Shown in pieces: positions 29,301 through 37,965 of a stretch of 64,000 nucleotides of DNA. The position numbers and the translations under genes were made by a program. Source of the stretch: an uncultured Alphaproteobacteria bacterium (lineage in GTDB: Bacteria > Pseudomonadota > Alphaproteobacteria > Methylaequorales > Methylaequoraceae); assembly GCA_902526175.1 (NCBI GenBank), contig CABZJY010000003.1:1-64000 (forward strand), written 5' to 3'. The notes under the pieces were generated by a model. That model did no database searches, had not been told where the DNA came from, and worked only from the letters and a program-made list of their open reading frames with translations. Position 1 is the first letter of the stretch. Every line of letters starts with the position of its first letter.

Positions 29301-30089
29301 GTTTCTTATAATTCCACAACAAATAATTTTACATTTACTAATGGTGTTACTGGAAGAGATTCAACATTAAAAGTTAAAGGCGCAGCCAGATTTGGTCTAA
29401 ATGACGTAGATCTAGGTGTTGGGTCGGTTCCTCAAATTTATAATCTACAACAGGCCACAACTGAAGCAGGTGTCGCATTATTTGTAGATGCTGCTGGTAA
29501 CAAGGTTGAAACACCTCCAACTAACTTAGTAAGCGGTTATTTTCCACTTTACATTGATGAAGGCGAATTAACTTTTGATAAATCGGGTAGAATTATAAGT
29601 CCTAAACAAGGTGTACATTATGAGAAACAGGAAGCTGGTTTTAGTATTGATCTAGATATTGATTATACACAATCTACGCAGCTTGCTCAACCGTTCTCAG
29701 TAACTAACGTAACACAGGACGGTTTTACATCTGGTAGATTAGATGGTCTAGAAATTGATGCTTCCGGAACAGTTAGAGCAAACTATACAAATGGACAAAA
29801 TAATCCATTAGGTAAAATTGTATTAGCAAACTTTAACAACCAAAATGGTCTAAAACAAATTGGTAACGCGACTTACGTTGAAACAGCAGTTTCTGGTACA
29901 GCAACAGTTGGTGAAGCAGGATCTGAGGGTTTTGGAACAATACTTTCTGGTTCACTGGAAAGATCTAATGTTGATATTACCGAAGAATTGGTAAACTTGA
30001 TTACAGCTCAAAGAAACTTCCAGGCTAATGCTAAATCCATTGAAACAACGGCTGCAACAACACAGCAAATTGTAAACATCAGAATGTAA
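26304..30089 (+). CDS. flgE: flagellar hook protein FlgE, unusually large (1261 aa)
   Basis: N-terminal SATSNNIANVNTTGFKRSRAEFGDIF; C-terminal LERSNVDITEELVNLITAQRNFQANAKSIET. Confidence 0.95.
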   Translation: MSFYTALTGLNGSQSDISATSNNIANVNTTGFKRSRAEFGDIFATSPLQNASSSIGSGTILKGVKQQFTQGNISSSLNALDLAISGQGFFALQPSLTSTQTVYTRNGSFNVNNDRYVVDSSGQFVLAYPVNADGSVTAKDLVSANPLQLPITSGTPQATSNIELGVNVPATAPVITEKAEFSTGYTFSPTNPESFNNSTSITIFDDLGNPTIATIYFIRTQAASAADPTNKFETRLVINNTVIEPDLVKAVDDTKQPIFIDRFGQQTTNVPDDNYFLEGKGSPLYKADSLRTLVDSTPAKVTGETSAFDFGEEGDKTVNIVTDPVQFNSTRESGDTTSNTYWGKNFLTINVDNADQPINIDIRPGSYNAAALAAEVQRAINTAYGDDKKIQVVQNVDDTITIDLLKLNADGTSTGLTTPISVDLLSSSYVSSIENLTLTGASPDFTKEQFLAHTQARLNATLNDYAVDATNDTVDNATALGVSNKLFARGVGQTMTGILEFNQAFSVSRKSSANNLTSVTDNNRFMTHSYFGSAPQLNVYDNKNALSANASSNLIEYDQSENTVKFYFGNSGDPGLTVNEKIRMIGKFATADATNSNFVNGREFTIISTGTTGGHYYVECSTSGMNFPDADFNLSSTNNSANAYSDESDDLEAFFEGSSNVFKGATDNFSSSKVVIREIGSENKHSYTNKQMTNASVTNGATNIITIDGEEFALTDSAGSAVDSAAKLGLGTSSNEDATFTVATHWVDEKDPPIEVTYDELNQRLQFEVDRNVLGTGTDSNFNSFKLSGAATASSTNNLGIPALASATETLIKGGEKFSGGTFVADGAEIQLNDKRFGIKVEYNSELQAFDFKSGTTGEAIAANGAIGVTTAQSASSIVVGRYSLSTTNGSPVDTTDFFAGDNHLLGIGANKTTTTTDAAGLAAKPAVATGAAATEALTEVFKLTANNNENIFNVSVNGVSGILEIPPGFYVGSTLADALQERINQVEDSTGTTAGGITVSYNSTTNNFTFTNGVTGRDSTLKVKGAARFGLNDVDLGVGSVPQIYNLQQATTEAGVALFVDAAGNKVETPPTNLVSGYFPLYIDEGELTFDKSGRIISPKQGVHYEKQEAGFSIDLDIDYTQSTQLAQPFSVTNVTQDGFTSGRLDGLEIDASGTVRANYTNGQNNPLGKIVLANFNNQNGLKQIGNATYVETAVSGTATVGEAGSEGFGTILSGSLERSNVDITEELVNLITAQRNFQANAKSIETTAATTQQIVNIRM

Positions 30090-30105
30090 TTGGTGGTATT
30101 AAACT

Positions 30106-30891
30106 ATGGATAGAATGGCTCAAACTGCTCTAAACAGTCTAAAAATGATTATGGAAAACCAGACTGCAACAAGTCATAATTTAGCAAATATAAATACACC
30201 TGGTTATAAACAAGATGTAGCTATTGATTTTAGTAGTGTTTTTTTAAGCAGGAATGAAGGTATTGAACCAAGAATAGTTTCTTCGAGAAACACTGGTGGA
30301 TTTTCTCTAGAGCAAGGTCAAATGGAGAACACGCAAAATCCACTTGATTTAGCTTTTAAGGATGAAGGATATTTTGTTATTCAACCAAAAAATGGGGGAA
30401 TAGCTCTATCTCGAAGAGGAGATTTACAAACAAACGAGAACGGAGAACTTCTTGATGGTGCGGGCAATAAAATTCTTGATAATGGCTTAGCTCCAATAAT
30501 TATTCCCGCTTACAGAAGTATTACATTCTCACCTCAAGGTGAGATTAGGGTAAAAGCCCTTGGAGATGCTCCAGAGGCTCCTCCACAAAATATTGGCTTA
30601 ATAGCAACCTATAAACCAGACGAAGGTGTTAGACTTAAAAAATCTTTAGATGGGCACATAAGAATAGAAGAAATTGATGCTGATGGTAATTCAATTGAAG
30701 GAGAAATAGCACCAAATCAACAATCTGAATTATTAACAGGTTTTTTAGAAAAGAGTAATGTAAATGCCGTTGAAGAAATGGTGAATACACTTGATCAACA
30801 AAGAAAATTTGAAATGCATATAAAAATGATCCAACTTGCTGAGGAGTTAGATGAAGCTGGGGCAAGTTTGATGAGATCACCAGGTATGTAA
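30106..30891 (+). CDS. flgF: flagellar basal-body rod protein FlgF
   Basis: SHNLANINTPGYKQD, NPLDLAFKDEGYFVIQP, LLTGFLEKSNVNAVEEMVNTLDQQRKFEMHIKMIQ. Confidence 0.9.
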   Translation: MDRMAQTALNSLKMIMENQTATSHNLANINTPGYKQDVAIDFSSVFLSRNEGIEPRIVSSRNTGGFSLEQGQMENTQNPLDLAFKDEGYFVIQPKNGGIALSRRGDLQTNENGELLDGAGNKILDNGLAPIIIPAYRSITFSPQGEIRVKALGDAPEAPPQNIGLIATYKPDEGVRLKKSLDGHIRIEEIDADGNSIEGEIAPNQQSELLTGFLEKSNVNAVEEMVNTLDQQRKFEMHIKMIQLAEELDEAGASLMRSPGM

Positions 30892-30941
30892 CTTTAATAT
30901 TTTATTCTATTTTTATTTAATTAATTGTATATATAGACTGC

Positions 30942-31808
30942 ATGGGTTTAATAATTTGTGTAGCTTCAGCATTTTGCTGGTCTTGTTTTGATTTAGCAAG
31001 AAAACTTAGCCTAAAAAAAATTTCTCCAGAATCTATCTTAATAATTTTTAGTCTATTTCAGATTTTAATATTTTCATTCTGGCTTTTCTTCTTTGATTTT
31101 TCATTTCAACTAAAAGATTATTTTTTTGTCGGAATTTTATTAATTTTAATAAATGTGATTTCAGCATTATTTTTTTTAAATTCTCTTAAAATTTCTGAAC
31201 TTAGCATGACAATTCCCCTACTTTCTTTTACACCATTATTTAGTGCAATTTTTTCATACTTTCTAATTGATGAAAAATTAAAAATTTTTCAATATTTAGG
31301 AGTTTTCTTTATAATTTTTGGAACTATGATTTTATATTCAAAATCATTAAAAATATCAGAAATATTCAGAAGTATCACTGTTCTGGGTAATAATACTGCA
31401 GCAAAATATATGTTATCTGTTTCTGTAATGTGGAGCATCACACCAATCTTAGATAAAATTTGCTTACAATCCGCATCAATTAATATTCATGGACTTATAC
31501 AGGCTTTTGGAATGCTCATTTTTTTAATTTTTATGCATAAAAAAAAAATAAAAAAGGAAATCTTTGTATTTAGAAAAGAATATAAATTAATTTTGATTAC
31601 CATGTTGATTGGAGTTGGCGCAACTATCTTACAGTTTTTAGCAATTTTAACGTCTTTTGTCTCAATTATGGAATCAGTTAAAAGAACAATGGGGCAATTT
31701 GGGTCATTATATTTTGGAAGATTTTTTTTTAATGAAACAATTAATTCTCAAAAAGTTCTCGGAATTGTTCTTCTTTCTTTTGGTATCTTTTTTATATTAA
31801 ATTACTAA
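30942..31808 (+). CDS. EamA/DMT family transporter
   Basis: 288 aa, ~10 TM with duplicated EamA-like halves. Confidence 0.82.
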   Translation: MGLIICVASAFCWSCFDLARKLSLKKISPESILIIFSLFQILIFSFWLFFFDFSFQLKDYFFVGILLILINVISALFFLNSLKISELSMTIPLLSFTPLFSAIFSYFLIDEKLKIFQYLGVFFIIFGTMILYSKSLKISEIFRSITVLGNNTAAKYMLSVSVMWSITPILDKICLQSASINIHGLIQAFGMLIFLIFMHKKKIKKEIFVFRKEYKLILITMLIGVGATILQFLAILTSFVSIMESVKRTMGQFGSLYFGRFFFNETINSQKVLGIVLLSFGIFFILNY

Positions 31809-31860
31809 AATAATAGATTTTATTAAAAAAATACCCTAATTTATTTTAAAGAGTATTTTA

Positions 31861-32505
31861 ATGTTAAGAATTAATGATATAGCCCCCGATTTTGAGGCGC
31901 ATACAACTCATGGGAAAATCTCATTTCATGAGTGGTTATCAGATAGTTGGGGCATTTTATTCTCTCATCCCAAAGATTTCACACCTGTTTGCACAACAGA
32001 GCTAGGTTATATGGCAAAAATAGAAGGAGAATTTAAAAGCAGAAATTGTAAAATTATTGGCCTAAGTGTTGACGGATTAGATGATCATGAGAATTGGAAA
32101 AAGGATATTGAAGAAACCCAGGGGGCTAAGGTAAATTACCCCATGATTTCAGACGAAAACTTAGAAATTGCAAAACTTTATAACATGCTTCCCTCAGAAG
32201 AAGTAAATGATGGTAAAAGAACTGCAATGACGAATGCCACAGTAAGATCAATTTTTTTAATTGATCCAGAAAAAAAAATCAGAATGATGCTTACTTATCC
32301 AATGACTACTGGAAGAAATTTTGATGAAATAATAAGAGTAATCGACTCTATACAGCTAACAAGCAAAAAGAAAGTAGCAACACCTGCAAACTGGAAAAAA
32401 AATGAAGAGGTTATTATTGTTCCTGCCGTTTCAGACGAAGAAGCAAAAGAACTTTTTGGTGAATTTAAAAAAATTAAACCCTACCTCAGATATACAAAAG
32501 TTTAA
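31861..32505 (+). CDS. 1-Cys peroxiredoxin (Prx6 family)
   Basis: SHPKDFTPVCTTELGYMAKIEGEF, C-terminal KPYLRYTKV. Confidence 0.94.
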   Translation: MLRINDIAPDFEAHTTHGKISFHEWLSDSWGILFSHPKDFTPVCTTELGYMAKIEGEFKSRNCKIIGLSVDGLDDHENWKKDIEETQGAKVNYPMISDENLEIAKLYNMLPSEEVNDGKRTAMTNATVRSIFLIDPEKKIRMMLTYPMTTGRNFDEIIRVIDSIQLTSKKKVATPANWKKNEEVIIVPAVSDEEAKELFGEFKKIKPYLRYTKV

Positions 32506-32506
32506 A

Positions 32507-32632
32507 CTAATGACTAGAACATTTTTTTGAACAATACTTAACGTTTTCCCAATCACGTTCCCATTTCTTTCTCCAGTAAAATTTTTTTTTACAAACATAA
32601 CAAAACTTAAATGGTAAATATTCTTTTTTCAT
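32507..32632 (-). CDS. DUF2256 family protein (absent from ORF track)
   Basis: Reverse strand reads [41 protein letters not shown]; CxxC, WRKKWxRDW, YCSxxC pattern. Confidence 0.92.
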   Translation of the reverse strand: MKKEYLPFKFCYVCKKKFYWRKKWERDWENVKYCSKKCSSH

Positions 32633-32985
32633 TTTCTATTTAGTAGATGCCGATTTTTAAAAAATAAAACTAAAGCTACGATCTCATAAATTATGTAAAA
32701 AATTAAAAATAAAGGTTTTATTTTAAAAATCTTATACAGAAAATTAAGCCTAGGAATATTTTTCCAGATTATCAAAAATGCTTCTGCTCCAGAAATGACT
32801 CTATTGTTTTCAATTACATGAATTCTTCTCAGTAGTTCTTTATAGGATTTAGAAGTTAGTTCTTTTGCCGTTTGGTTATTATTAATATCTATCCAGTTGA
32901 AAGTGTCCTTACAGATATTTTTATAATGATTGATTTCTTGTCTGCAAACGTAACAGGAATTATTGAAAAAAACTTTAATTTTCAT
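32629..32985 (-). CDS. DCC family / DUF393 thiol-disulfide oxidoreductase-like protein
   Basis: [23 protein letters not shown]; start at 32985 inferred. Confidence 0.82.
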   Translation of the reverse strand: MKIKVFFNNSCYVCRQEINHYKNICKDTFNWIDINNNQTAKELTSKSYKELLRRIHVIENNRVISGAEAFLIIWKNIPRLNFLYKIFKIKPLFLIFYIIYEIVALVLFFKNRHLLNRK

Positions 32986-34465
32986 AAGTATTTGCCTCAA
33001 TAAATTTTTCTGCTTCAACAAATATTCTTTGTTTTCTCTCTGGATTAATTTTCTTTAGTACTCTTACCATCATTGACAACCTTGGATTTTTTAGAAAAAA
33101 TTTTTCATTTTTTTCTATAAATCTCCAATACAATCCATCCATTACATCGCACCAATCACCTTTTTTGAAATCCATCATTTTTAAAAAATATGATGAACCG
33201 CAGATATAAGGTTTAGTTGCAAAGATACCTCCATCACTAAATAAACCCATACCATATACATTGGGTACCATAACCCACTCTGATGAGTCTATAAACATTT
33301 CCATAAACCATCTGTATACTTGTTTGGGATAAATTTCACATAAATTCATGATATTAGATAGGATCATTAATCTTTCAATATGATGAGTCCACCCAAACTT
33401 TGATACATTATTAATTGATTTATCAAGAGGTTCTAGTCCCGTCTTTCCCGAATACCATGAGTCCTTCATTCTACGTTTGTGACCAAAAAAATTACTTTCT
33501 TCCATGGATTCACTAAAATTCTGATAAACTCCTCTCATAAATTCTCTCCACCCTATTAGTTGTCTTATATAACCTTCTAGTGAATTAAGTTTAATATTCT
33601 CAACTGATTTCATAAGAGTTTGTATAATTTCTGTTGGTGTGATTAATCCAAGATTAATCAATGGGCTTAGTGCAGAATGAAATAATATGTTATCACGCTG
33701 ATCTACTGCATCTTCATAATCACCAAAAAAATTAATTTTTTTTTCTATGAAATTTTTTAGACATTTTTCTGCATCTTTACGTGTAGTACCTATCCAAAAG
33801 TCATCTAAATTTCCAGGATGATTCTTAAATTTAATATTAATTATTTTTTTTAAGTCATGAGTATGACTACTATTTTGAAATATAAGTTGATCGGGTAATT
33901 TAATATCTTTTGGAATTTTTTTTCTATTTTCCAGATCAAAACTCCATTTTCCACCAGTCGGGTTTCCTGACTGATCAACTAAAATATTATTTTTTAGTCT
34001 TTGTTTTTTGTAAAAATTTGCCATAAAAGGCTTTTTGGAAGCTGACAAGTAATTTCCAAACTCTTTTCTTGAATTTATAAACATAGGAGTTTCAATAAAT
34101 CTAAATTTAATTTTAATTTTTTTAAATAGATTTATTAATCTTGATTCGAACGATTTATCTTCGATTTCAAACATAGAAATTTCTTGGATTTTAAGTTTTT
34201 CTAAAATTTTAATAATTTTCTCTTCATAACTCTTTTCGAATTCTGGATCTTCAATTTTTATATATTCAACTTTAAAATTTTTAGCCTCTAGCTCATCAGA
34301 AAATGATCTCATTGCTGATAGAAATAAAAGAATTTTGTGTTTGTGATGTTTTTCATATGTACATAAACCATAATCCTCAGCTAGAAAAAGTGTATGCTCT
34401 TTATATTTTTCAAAGAATTTAGGGTTAAAAAGTTGGTTTCCTAATATAATAAATAATTTGTTCAT
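32975..34465 (-). CDS. cryptochrome/photolyase-related protein, PhrB (FeS-BCP)-like
   Basis: LFIILGNQLF, RQLIGWREFMRGVY, FGWTHHIERLMILSN, EWVMVPNVYGMGLFSDGGIFATKPYI. Confidence 0.9.
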   Translation of the reverse strand: MNKLFIILGNQLFNPKFFEKYKEHTLFLAEDYGLCTYEKHHKHKILLFLSAMRSFSDELEAKNFKVEYIKIEDPEFEKSYEEKIIKILEKLKIQEISMFEIEDKSFESRLINLFKKIKIKFRFIETPMFINSRKEFGNYLSASKKPFMANFYKKQRLKNNILVDQSGNPTGGKWSFDLENRKKIPKDIKLPDQLIFQNSSHTHDLKKIINIKFKNHPGNLDDFWIGTTRKDAEKCLKNFIEKKINFFGDYEDAVDQRDNILFHSALSPLINLGLITPTEIIQTLMKSVENIKLNSLEGYIRQLIGWREFMRGVYQNFSESMEESNFFGHKRRMKDSWYSGKTGLEPLDKSINNVSKFGWTHHIERLMILSNIMNLCEIYPKQVYRWFMEMFIDSSEWVMVPNVYGMGLFSDGGIFATKPYICGSSYFLKMMDFKKGDWCDVMDGLYWRFIEKNEKFFLKNPRLSMMVRVLKKINPERKQRIFVEAEKFIEANTYEN

Positions 34466-34477
34466 TGATAAATTGGT

Positions 34478-35899
34478 CTATAATGATTTAAAAGCTTCTA
34501 ATGCTTTTTGTCTTGAATCTTTAACATCTACAATAGGATAAGGATAGTTTTTTCCTAAAAATACAGATGCTTGTTCCCTCATATCGGTAGGTGCATCCCA
34601 TGGGTTAAAAAGAAATTTTGAGGGAAGTTTACTTAACACTGGTAAAAAATGTCTAGTATACCCTCCTTCTGGGTCAAACTTCTGTCCCTGAGTAATTGGA
34701 TTAAATATTCTAAAATATGGTGCAGCATCTGCTCCAGAGCCACCAACCCACTGCCATCCAGCACTGTTGTTTGCCATGTCTGCATCAAAAAGATTATCCC
34801 AAAACCACTCTTCTCCACGCCTCCAGTCAACAAGTAAGTTTTTCACTAAAAAAGAACCTACTATCATTCTTACTCTGTTGTGCATGTAACCAGTGGTTCT
34901 TAACTCTTTCATTCCCGCATCAACTATTGGATACCCAGTTTCACCTTTTTGCCACTTTTTTATTAGACTCTCGCTGTTAATCCAAGGGAAATTATCAAAT
35001 TTTTTTTGAAAATTATTTATATTTATTTGTGGAAAATGATATAGGAGATTATAAGAAAATTCTCTCCAACCTAATTCACTTAAAAAATGTAAAATGTCTA
35101 CATTTTGTTTCTTTGTCTTTAGCAAATCTTGGCATTTATACCATAATTCATTTACAGAAATCTGGCCCCAATTAATATATGGAGATAGGCCAGATACTGA
35201 ATTCATTGAAGGAAAGTTTCTTCCATTCTTATATTTGAATATTTTACTGTTAAAAAATATATTTTTTTTCTCATTTGCCCCAGACCCCGATATATTCCAT
35301 TTCCTTGGAATAATTTTCGCCCAACTTTGAGAAGGAACTAGTTTTAAATCATCAATTGCTGATTTTTTGTTTTCAAAATCAAGTAGATTTAATGTTTTAG
35401 GTTTCTTGGTTGGTTGTCTTGGTGGAGCGGAATCAAGACACCCTCTTTTAAAGAATGGTGAATAAACTTTGTAAGGTGTAGAATCCTTTTTTAAAATGTT
35501 CCAAGGTTCCCATAGAAGAGAACCATTAAAACTTCGAACCTGAATATTTTGTGTTTCCAAAAACTTTTTAAGCGATTTATCTCTTTTAATTCTCCATGGC
35601 TCATAGCATCTATTCCAGGATATAGCTTTAATCTGATATTTTTTAAGTAGATCTACATAAATGTTTTCTGCTTTACCTGAAAGTACCATAAGCTTATTTC
35701 CAAGTTGTTTGTTTAGATCATGAAGAGAATGGTATAACCAGACTTTAGTAGCACCTCCTAAGGGTTTTTCTGTACTTTCTTCGTCATCCCATATAAAAAT
35801 ATTGATTATTGGTATTGACAATTTAGATAAATAGTCAAGTGATGGGTTATCATGTAAACGTAAATCTTTTCTAAACCAATTAATTGCGACTTTTTGCAT
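34478..35899 (-). CDS. phr: class I deoxyribodipyrimidine photolyase
   Basis: INWFRKDLRLHDNPSL, ELGWREFSYNLLYHFP, TGYMHNRVRMIVGSFLVK, DADMANNSAGWQWVGGSGADAAPYFRIFNP. Confidence 0.95.
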   Translation of the reverse strand: MQKVAINWFRKDLRLHDNPSLDYLSKLSIPIINIFIWDDEESTEKPLGGATKVWLYHSLHDLNKQLGNKLMVLSGKAENIYVDLLKKYQIKAISWNRCYEPWRIKRDKSLKKFLETQNIQVRSFNGSLLWEPWNILKKDSTPYKVYSPFFKRGCLDSAPPRQPTKKPKTLNLLDFENKKSAIDDLKLVPSQSWAKIIPRKWNISGSGANEKKNIFFNSKIFKYKNGRNFPSMNSVSGLSPYINWGQISVNELWYKCQDLLKTKKQNVDILHFLSELGWREFSYNLLYHFPQININNFQKKFDNFPWINSESLIKKWQKGETGYPIVDAGMKELRTTGYMHNRVRMIVGSFLVKNLLVDWRRGEEWFWDNLFDADMANNSAGWQWVGGSGADAAPYFRIFNPITQGQKFDPEGGYTRHFLPVLSKLPSKFLFNPWDAPTDMREQASVFLGKNYPYPIVDVKDSRQKALEAFKSL

Positions 35900-35949
35900 A
35901 AATTTAAATATTTTAATGAATAATAATAGATATTAAGTAATGTAGTTTA

Positions 35950-36393
35950 ATGTTTTTAGAAAGGCTTTTTTTTGAATTTATTTTTATTTGTTCACTAATT
36001 TTCTTGGTTTTATTCTACCTCAGATTATTCATGGATGTAGTAAAATTAAGAAGAGCTAATAAAATATCGCTTGGTCATGGTAAAAACTCTAAACTTGAGA
36101 GAGCTGTGAGAGCACATGCTAATTTCATTGAATACGTACCATTAAGTATAATGCTGTCATTGGTTTTATACTTTCATAATCTTTTGTTTTTTTCTTGCTT
36201 ATCAATTTTGCTTTTGATTTTTGGGAGAGTTTGTCACAAAAAGGGAATAACAAATTACAAAGAAAAAAATGAAAACTTTAAATTTAGAAGACTAGGTATG
36301 AGATTAACAATTTATTCATTTTATTCCTCAATAATTGGATTGATTTTGTATCTTGGACAAACTTTATATTTTTTTATTAAAAATCACTTATAA
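35950..36393 (+). CDS. MAPEG family protein
   Basis: KLRRANKISLGHGKNSKLERAVRAHANFIEYVPLSIMLSLVL. Confidence 0.86.
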   Translation: MFLERLFFEFIFICSLIFLVLFYLRLFMDVVKLRRANKISLGHGKNSKLERAVRAHANFIEYVPLSIMLSLVLYFHNLLFFSCLSILLLIFGRVCHKKGITNYKEKNENFKFRRLGMRLTIYSFYSSIIGLILYLGQTLYFFIKNHL

Positions 36394-36417
36394 AATTAAT
36401 TATGATTACTAACAAAA

Positions 36418-36509
36418 TGGCGGAGAGGATGGGATTCGAACCCACGATAGATGTTACCACCTATAACGGTTTAGCAAACCGTCGCCTTCAGCCACTCGGC
36501 CACCTCTCC
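36418..36509 (-). tRNA. tRNA-Ser(GCT)
   Basis: Reverse complement GGAGAGGTGGCCGAGTGGCTGAAGGCGACGGTTTGCTAAACCGTTATAGGTGGTAACATCTATCGTGGGTTCGAATCCCATCCTCTCCGCCA; long variable arm; anticodon GCT. Confidence 0.97.
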
Positions 36510-36513
36510 ATAT

Positions 36514-37965
36514 TTATCGTTTAAGTTTTTCTATAAGTATTTTATTTACCATCTGTGGATTAGCTTTACCTCTAGATAATTTCATGACTTGCCCTACAAA
36601 AAATCCAAATAACCTATCTTTACCAGATTTGTAGTCTTTGACCATATCTTCATTTTCATCTAGAACAGAAACTATTAAATTACTCAACTCTTTTTCATCA
36701 GATATCTGAGCCATTCCTTTTTCAGAAATAAGTTCTTTTGCAGTTTTAGAACCTTCTAAATATACTTCAAAAACTTCTTTTGCTTGCCTATTTGATAATG
36801 TTCCATCTGAAATTAAATCAATTAGATCAGCAATCTTTTTAACTGTCACTTTTGATTCTGCAAGGCTTACATTTTTTTTATTTAGAAATGCAAACAATTC
36901 TCCTGTCAACCAACTAACAACTAGTTTTGGCTCACGACCTTTAACTAATTCTTCAAAAAAAATTGATACATCTTTTTCTGAGACTAAAACCTCAGCATCA
37001 TATTCTTTTAATTTATATAAATTTATAAATCTTTCTTTTTTCTTGTCAGGTAATTCTGGTAAATTTTTTTTTAAATCATCAATAAGCGAATCTTCTAAAA
37101 TTAAAGGAGGTAAATCTGGGTCAGGAAAATACCTGTAATCATGAGATTCTTCTTTATTCCTCATGGTTCTTGTCTCCAATTTATTAGGATCAAATAATCT
37201 AGTTTCTTGAACAATTTGTTCCCCACTCTCTAATAATTTTATTTGTCTTTCCGCTTCGAATGTTATTGCTTGTTGAATAAATTTTATCGAATTTACATTT
37301 TTAATTTCACATCTAGTTCCTAATTTTTCACCTGGAATTCTTACAGATACATTTACATCTGCTCTTAAATTTCCTTTTTCCATATTTCCGTCACAACTCC
37401 CAACGTATTGCAAAATCGTTCTTAATTTTTTCAAATATTCTGCTGCTTCAAGTCCGCTTCTCATATCTGGCTCTGAAACGATTTCCATTAAAGCACATCC
37501 CGATCGGTTTAAATCAATAAATGTATTTTCGAAGTCTTGATCGTGAATACTCTTTCCTGCATCTTGCTCAAGATGAAGTCTTGTTATGCCAATCTTTTTT
37601 TCACCTTCTTCGGTTTTAATTGTTAAAAAACCTTCACCAACAATAGGGTGTTGAAATTGAGATATTTGGTATCCTTGCGGGAGATCTGGATAAAAATAAT
37701 TTTTTCTATCAAATACTGACTTTTTATTTATTTTTGCATTTAAACCTAATCCTGTAATTACAGCTTGCCTAATACAATATTCATTGATCACCGGAAGTGC
37801 TCCTGGCATACCTGCATCAACTAGAGTAACTTGTGAATTTGGTTCTGATCCATATTCCGTTGAAGCAGAAGAAAATAATTTCGATTTTGAACTAATTTGA
37901 GCATGAACTTCGAGTCCTAAAACAACCTCCCATAAATTTGATTTTCCCTTGATCAGATTTTTCAT
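36514..37965 (-). CDS. gatB: Asp-tRNA(Asn)/Glu-tRNA(Gln) amidotransferase subunit B
   Basis: WEVVLGLEVHAQISSKSKLFS, DLPQGYQISQFQHPI, EIKNVNSIKFIQQAI. Confidence 0.97.
   Translation of the reverse strand: MKNLIKGKSNLWEVVLGLEVHAQISSKSKLFSSASTEYGSEPNSQVTLVDAGMPGALPVINEYCIRQAVITGLGLNAKINKKSVFDRKNYFYPDLPQGYQISQFQHPIVGEGFLTIKTEEGEKKIGITRLHLEQDAGKSIHDQDFENTFIDLNRSGCALMEIVSEPDMRSGLEAAEYLKKLRTILQYVGSCDGNMEKGNLRADVNVSVRIPGEKLGTRCEIKNVNSIKFIQQAITFEAERQIKLLESGEQIVQETRLFDPNKLETRTMRNKEESHDYRYFPDPDLPPLILEDSLIDDLKKNLPELPDKKKERFINLYKLKEYDAEVLVSEKDVSIFFEELVKGREPKLVVSWLTGELFAFLNKKNVSLAESKVTVKKIADLIDLISDGTLSNRQAKEVFEVYLEGSKTAKELISEKGMAQISDEKELSNLIVSVLDENEDMVKDYKSGKDRLFGFFVGQVMKLSRGKANPQMVNKILIEKLKR

Noticed and set aside
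26304-30089. Long repetitive gene considered as an RTX or phage-tail protein
   Set aside because: N- and C-terminal hook motifs and position between flgD and flgF identify it as FlgE.
34633-34980. Several overlapping ORFs within the class I photolyase gene
   Set aside because: Located over the most conserved catalytic region, which constrains the sequence; no independent support.
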